Made by a program: the position numbers and the translations under genes. From the NCBI GenBank assembly GCA_015494505.1, contig WGBB01000226.1, positions 1 to 15,917 of the forward strand: 15,917 bases of DNA. The letters are read 5' to 3'. The notes below the pieces were generated by a model. The model saw only the letters and a list, made by a program, of their open reading frames with translations, was not told the origin of the DNA and did no database searches. Below are positions 13,765 to 15,917 of the stretch, piece after piece. The stretch is from Nitratiruptor sp. (GTDB lineage: Bacteria; Campylobacterota; Campylobacteria; Campylobacterales; Nitratiruptoraceae). Every line of letters starts with the position of its first letter. The stretch's first letter is position 1.

Positions 13765-14501
13765 GTCTCTCCCTTTTGGTAGCGAAAGCCTCGTTTTCGT
13801 ACCTCTTGGATAAAAAACTCCATCCACTTTTTGGCCTCTTGTTCGTCATACGAAGCGATGGATATCACGTCGGTGTAGCGCCCATTTGCTATCTTGGGAA
13901 GAGAGGAAAACTCGATGGAATCGGGCAGTCTTTGCATGATATCCAAAAGATCGTTTTCACTGGCTTGGACACAGATGGTGTAGCGATGGAGTTTCCCTTT
14001 TTTGGGAAAAAACATATCCAGAGCCTGCTGCACCATCGGATGTGCCATTTGGGGAAAGCCCGGCGTGAAGAAGAAGCGCTCTTCCAGATAAAAGCCGGGA
14101 ACGTTGTTGACGGGATTGTCAAGAAGCTTCGCTCCCTTGGGAAGCATTGCCATATTGATACGGTGCGGGTAGGCCGCCTCGCCAAACTGCGCGATGATGC
14201 GCCTTTTGGCCTCTTCGTGCATCACCAGCTCGCCGTCGCCGAAAACCTTGGCCGCTACGGAGCGGGTGAAGTCGTCCGGCGTGGCGCCGATACCGCCGAA
14301 ACTAAAGAGCACGCTTTTTGGGTCATCTTTTATAAGACGAAAGACGCGCTCCATCAACTCCGGGTCGTCTTCGACGATAAAGAGTGCTTTGAGTTTGTAG
14401 CCGCGTTCTTGCAGCGCATCGCGCAAGAAGGCGAAATGCCTATCTTCGCGGCGGCCGTTGAGGATTTCGGTGCCTATGATAACGGCGTAGAAATTAGGCA
14501 T
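13755..14501 (-). CDS. Molybdopterin-binding-domain protein, CinA N-terminal-like
   Basis: The 248-residue protein carries a MoaB/Mog/CinA-type domain at about 1-165. Visible motifs are GTEILNGRRED (10-20; family I-G-D/T-E-L/I-L-x-G), GGIGATPDDFT (69-79), NNVPGFYLE (132-140) and TPGFPQM (146-152). Residues about 170-245 form a second alpha/beta segment that may match the KH-like part of CinA. The C-terminal CinA amidase (PncC) domain is absent, so this is the short form. Biochemical role is not certain: some CinA proteins hydrolyse ADP-ribose or act on pyridine nucleotides, while MoaB-like ones bind molybdopterin. The ATG overlaps the adk stop by 8 bases and the 3' end overlaps the DUF503 gene, so translation is coupled. 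Confidence 0.8.
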   Translation of the reverse strand: MPNFYAVIIGTEILNGRREDRHFAFLRDALQERGYKLKALFIVEDDPELMERVFRLIKDDPKSVLFSFGGIGATPDDFTRSVAAKVFGDGELVMHEEAKRRIIAQFGEAAYPHRINMAMLPKGAKLLDNPVNNVPGFYLEERFFFTPGFPQMAHPMVQQALDMFFPKKGKLHRYTICVQASENDLLDIMQRLPDSIEFSSLPKIANGRYTDVISIASYDEQEAKKWMEFFIQEVRKRGFRYQKGETCS

Positions 14502-15072
14502 CTGCTTTTTGCAAGATGAATTTTTCGAGATCAGCTACGATCTCTTCGATGGTGCGTTCACCGTCGATTTTATGGAGGAGTCCCTTTTGCTCATAAAACC
14601 TCTCGATTTCGGGGAGCGGCTCGAGATAGACTTTCATACGGTTGTTAAAGACTTCCACGTTATCGTCCGCACCCCGTGCACGTCCTAGCACGCGTTCGCG
14701 CGCCGTCTCTTCGCTCACTACGATCTCCACCACTGCTCTTAGCTCGATGTCGGGGGATTTGGCGAGCATTGCATCGAGGGCTTGCATCTGCTCTACACTG
14801 CGAGGGAAACCGTCGATGATGATGATATCTTTGTCACTCTTTTCTATGGCGCTTTTGATGGTATCCATCACGATTTCAAGCGGTACGAGCTTACCGTTAT
14901 CGATGTAGCTTGCGATCGTCGCACCCAGAGGCGAGCCGCTGGCAACTTCAGCGCGCAAAAGATCGCCCGTGGAGTAGTGGACGATGCGGTCACTGTTGCG
15001 TTTGGCCACGAGTTCCGCGTCCGTGGTTTTGCCGCTACCGGGGGCACCGATGATGAGGAAGAGTTTTTTCAT
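14494..15072 (-). CDS. adk: Adenylate kinase (short-LID form)
   Basis: Adk interconverts ATP plus AMP and two ADP in the cytoplasm. The 192-residue product has the P-loop GAPGSGKTT (9-17), YSTGDLLR (33-40) for AMP binding, IIIDGFPRSVEQ (84-95), and a short LID loop at GRARGADDN (130-138). The short LID lacks the 27-residue insertion and the zinc-binding cysteines of the long enzymes, as in C. jejuni (also about 192). An AAGGAG precedes the ATG. It lies 9 bases after feoA and overlaps the CinA-like gene. Close linkage with aspS and ppa fits the AMP and pyrophosphate output of aminoacylation, although this functional link is inference. Confidence 0.95.
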   Translation of the reverse strand: MKKLFLIIGAPGSGKTTDAELVAKRNSDRIVHYSTGDLLRAEVASGSPLGATIASYIDNGKLVPLEIVMDTIKSAIEKSDKDIIIIDGFPRSVEQMQALDAMLAKSPDIELRAVVEIVVSEETARERVLGRARGADDNVEVFNNRMKVYLEPLPEIERFYEQKGLLHKIDGERTIEEIVADLEKFILQKADA

Positions 15073-15081
15073 TGTTTCTCC

Positions 15082-15306
15082 TTACATTTTTTCTACGTCG
15101 ATTTTTTTTGCCTGTCCGCGACATAGCGCGATTTTCGCTCCGTTCACTTCGATTTGCACGGGGCCGAAGAAGCCTTTGTTAAGCACCTTGACGATATCGC
15201 CTTTGCGAAGCCCCATCGCTTCGAGCTTGCAGGCGAACTCGTCACAATCATGTTCAATGCGAAGGATACGCAGCGTATCCCCGCTTTTGGCTTCACTGAG
15301 TTTCAT
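15082..15306 (-). CDS. feoA: FeoA-domain protein
   Basis: The 74-residue protein has the small SH3-like FeoA fold: L-S-E-A-K-S-G-D-T-L-R-I-L-R-I at the start, KLEAMGLRKGD (27-37), GFFGPVQIEVNGAKIAL and a charged end. FeoA is a small cytoplasmic partner of the ferrous iron transporter FeoB, or occurs as a domain in iron regulators. No feoB is visible here. Three cysteines (C21, C26, C62) are present; I do not recall them as a usual FeoA trait. I prefer the ATG at 15306, overlapping aspS by 14 bases; a GTG at 15321 preceded by AAGGAT would add MSLKS and is an alternative. It stands between aspS and adk, which are neighbours in C. jejuni. Confidence 0.8.
   Translation of the reverse strand: MKLSEAKSGDTLRILRIEHDCDEFACKLEAMGLRKGDIVKVLNKGFFGPVQIEVNGAKIALCRGQAKKIDVEKM
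15264..15280. repeat. Perfect 7-bp hairpin inside the start of feoA
   Basis: GGATACG-CAG-CGTATCC is a perfect inverted repeat with a three-base loop, placed 26-42 bases into feoA. It encodes D-T-L-R-I-L in the protein. It has no T-run on either strand. It might influence translation or mRNA processing between aspS and feoA, but chance is possible. Confidence 0.4.
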
Positions 15307-15917
15307 GCTTTTTAGGCTCACGTATCCTTATGTGCAGTTCACGCAGCTGCTCTGGGTCCACCGGGCTTGGTGCATTGGTGAGCAGACATTGCGCTTTTTG
15401 TGTCTTTGGAAATGCGATGACGTCGCGGATATTGTCGCGTTTGGTCAGCAGCATCACCAAGCGATCGAATCCGATGGCAAAGCCGCCGTGAGGAGGTGCG
15501 CCATACTGCAAAGCATCCAGTAAGAAGCCGAACTTCTCACGCGCCTCTTCGTCGCTGATGCCCAAGATTTCGAAGATTTTCTTCTGGATTTGGGGCTTGT
15601 GGATCCTGATGCTGCCGCCTCCCAGTTCCACGCCGTTAAGGACGATATCGTACGCTTCGCTGGTCATCGCCTCGATATCTTCGGTATCCACGTTTTTGGG
15701 CATCGTGAAGGGGTGGTGGAGGGCTTTGATCTTGACCTCGCCCTCTTCGATTTCAAACATAGGAAAGTCGACTATCCAAACAAACTCATAGCGATTGTGG
15801 TCGATAAGGCCCAGCTTTTTAGCCACTTCGGCTCTGAGGCGTCCCATGTAGTCAAGCACCGTCTTTTTGGGCCCTGCTCCAAAGAAGATGAGATCCCCCT
15901 CTTTGACACCGGTACGC
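15293..15917 (-). CDS. aspS: Aspartyl-tRNA synthetase, C-terminal part
   Basis: The gene runs off the right edge; about 207 C-terminal residues are present, ending in a TGA at 15295-15293. The frame is open to the window edge, with GVKEGDLIFFGAGPKKTVLDYMGRLR at the left of the visible protein. Then follow YEFVWIVDFPMFE, HHPFTMP (within the bacterial insertion region), ELGGGSIRIHKPQIQ, and class II motif 3 GGFAIGFDRLVMLL, followed by FPKTQKAQCLLTNAPSPV typical of the C-terminus. The enzyme charges tRNA(Asp). Many Campylobacterota use a non-discriminating form that also charges tRNA(Asn), with GatCAB correction; the anticodon-binding part that would show this is outside the window. The gene overlaps feoA by 14 bases and heads the minus-strand operon as far as visible. 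Confidence 0.95.
   Translation of the reverse strand, partial: RTGVKEGDLIFFGAGPKKTVLDYMGRLRAEVAKKLGLIDHNRYEFVWIVDFPMFEIEEGEVKIKALHHPFTMPKNVDTEDIEAMTSEAYDIVLNGVELGGGSIRIHKPQIQKKIFEILGISDEEAREKFGFLLDALQYGAPPHGGFAIGFDRLVMLLTKRDNIRDVIAFPKTQKAQCLLTNAPSPVDPEQLRELHIRIREPKKHETQ

Noticed and set aside
13776..14519. Plus-strand reading frame of 247 codons opposite the CinA-like gene.
   Set aside because: The minus-strand frame carries the MoaB/CinA motifs; the plus-strand product resembles none and has no upstream signals.
1..15917. Mobile elements, CRISPR arrays, tRNA or rRNA genes, toxin–antitoxin or defence islands.
   Set aside because: I saw no repeat-spacer pattern, transposase, integrase, terminal repeats or RNA gene. 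Gene order agrees with core Campylobacterota synteny and composition looks even.

Overview
The window is a compact piece of core bacterial chromosome. Nearly every base is coding, there are many start/stop overlaps, and base composition is even, at moderate G+C. Gene content and order point to Campylobacterota (formerly Epsilonproteobacteria). The left part (fibronectin-type lipoprotein, trmB, ftsE, ftsX, EnvC-like protein, pyrH, rpoZ, spoT, tyrS, nitronate-monooxygenase-like protein, amidase) matches, from memory, the order of Campylobacter jejuni Cj1279c to Cj1269c. The right part carries aspS, adk and ppa, which are also neighbours in C. jejuni. I cannot fix the genus. A free-living, possibly sulfur- or hydrogen-oxidising member is a guess only.

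Layout, plus strand. From 1 to 3914 an overlapping run holds the tail of an FlpA-like fibronectin type III protein, trmB (tRNA m7G46 methyltransferase), ftsE and ftsX (divisome ABC complex) and a secreted coiled-coil protein with a degenerate LytM domain. A clear TATAAT box at 3942 then starts a second run: pyrH, rpoZ, spoT (bifunctional ppGpp enzyme), tyrS, a nitronate-monooxygenase-family flavoprotein and a secreted AMIN/Amidase_3 cell-wall amidase ending at 10811.

Layout, minus strand, read from right to left. The C-terminal part of aspS is followed by feoA, adk, a CinA/MoaB-type molybdopterin-binding-domain protein, a DUF503 protein, an AhpD-like carboxymuconolactone decarboxylase-family protein and ppa. 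Gaps are at most about 20 bases, so this looks like one operon. After ppa, a near-consensus promoter (TTGACA, 18 bp, TACAAT) drives a FadL/OmpP1-type outer-membrane protein followed 10 bases later by an Rrf2-family regulator. The Rrf2 gene and the plus-strand amidase gene converge with overlapping stop codons and no visible terminator.

How the genes work together. FtsE, FtsX, the LytM-degenerate EnvC-like protein and the Amidase_3 enzyme make a plausible complete pathway for licensed septal peptidoglycan splitting. PyrH, RpoZ, SpoT and TyrS link nucleotide supply, RNA polymerase and aminoacylation with the stringent response. The minus-strand operon mixes aminoacylation, adenylate and pyrophosphate homeostasis with small iron- and redox-related proteins.

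I found no mobile element, CRISPR array, tRNA, rRNA or defence-like cassette, and no gene-free stretch over 300 bases. No clearly new system is visible. The more interesting points are the cysteine pattern of the Rrf2 regulator and its link to the outer-membrane protein, a FeoA without FeoB in the aspS–adk interval, the metal-ligand-free LytM protein with its probable amidase partner, and a calcium-loop-like motif in the FadL-like barrel.
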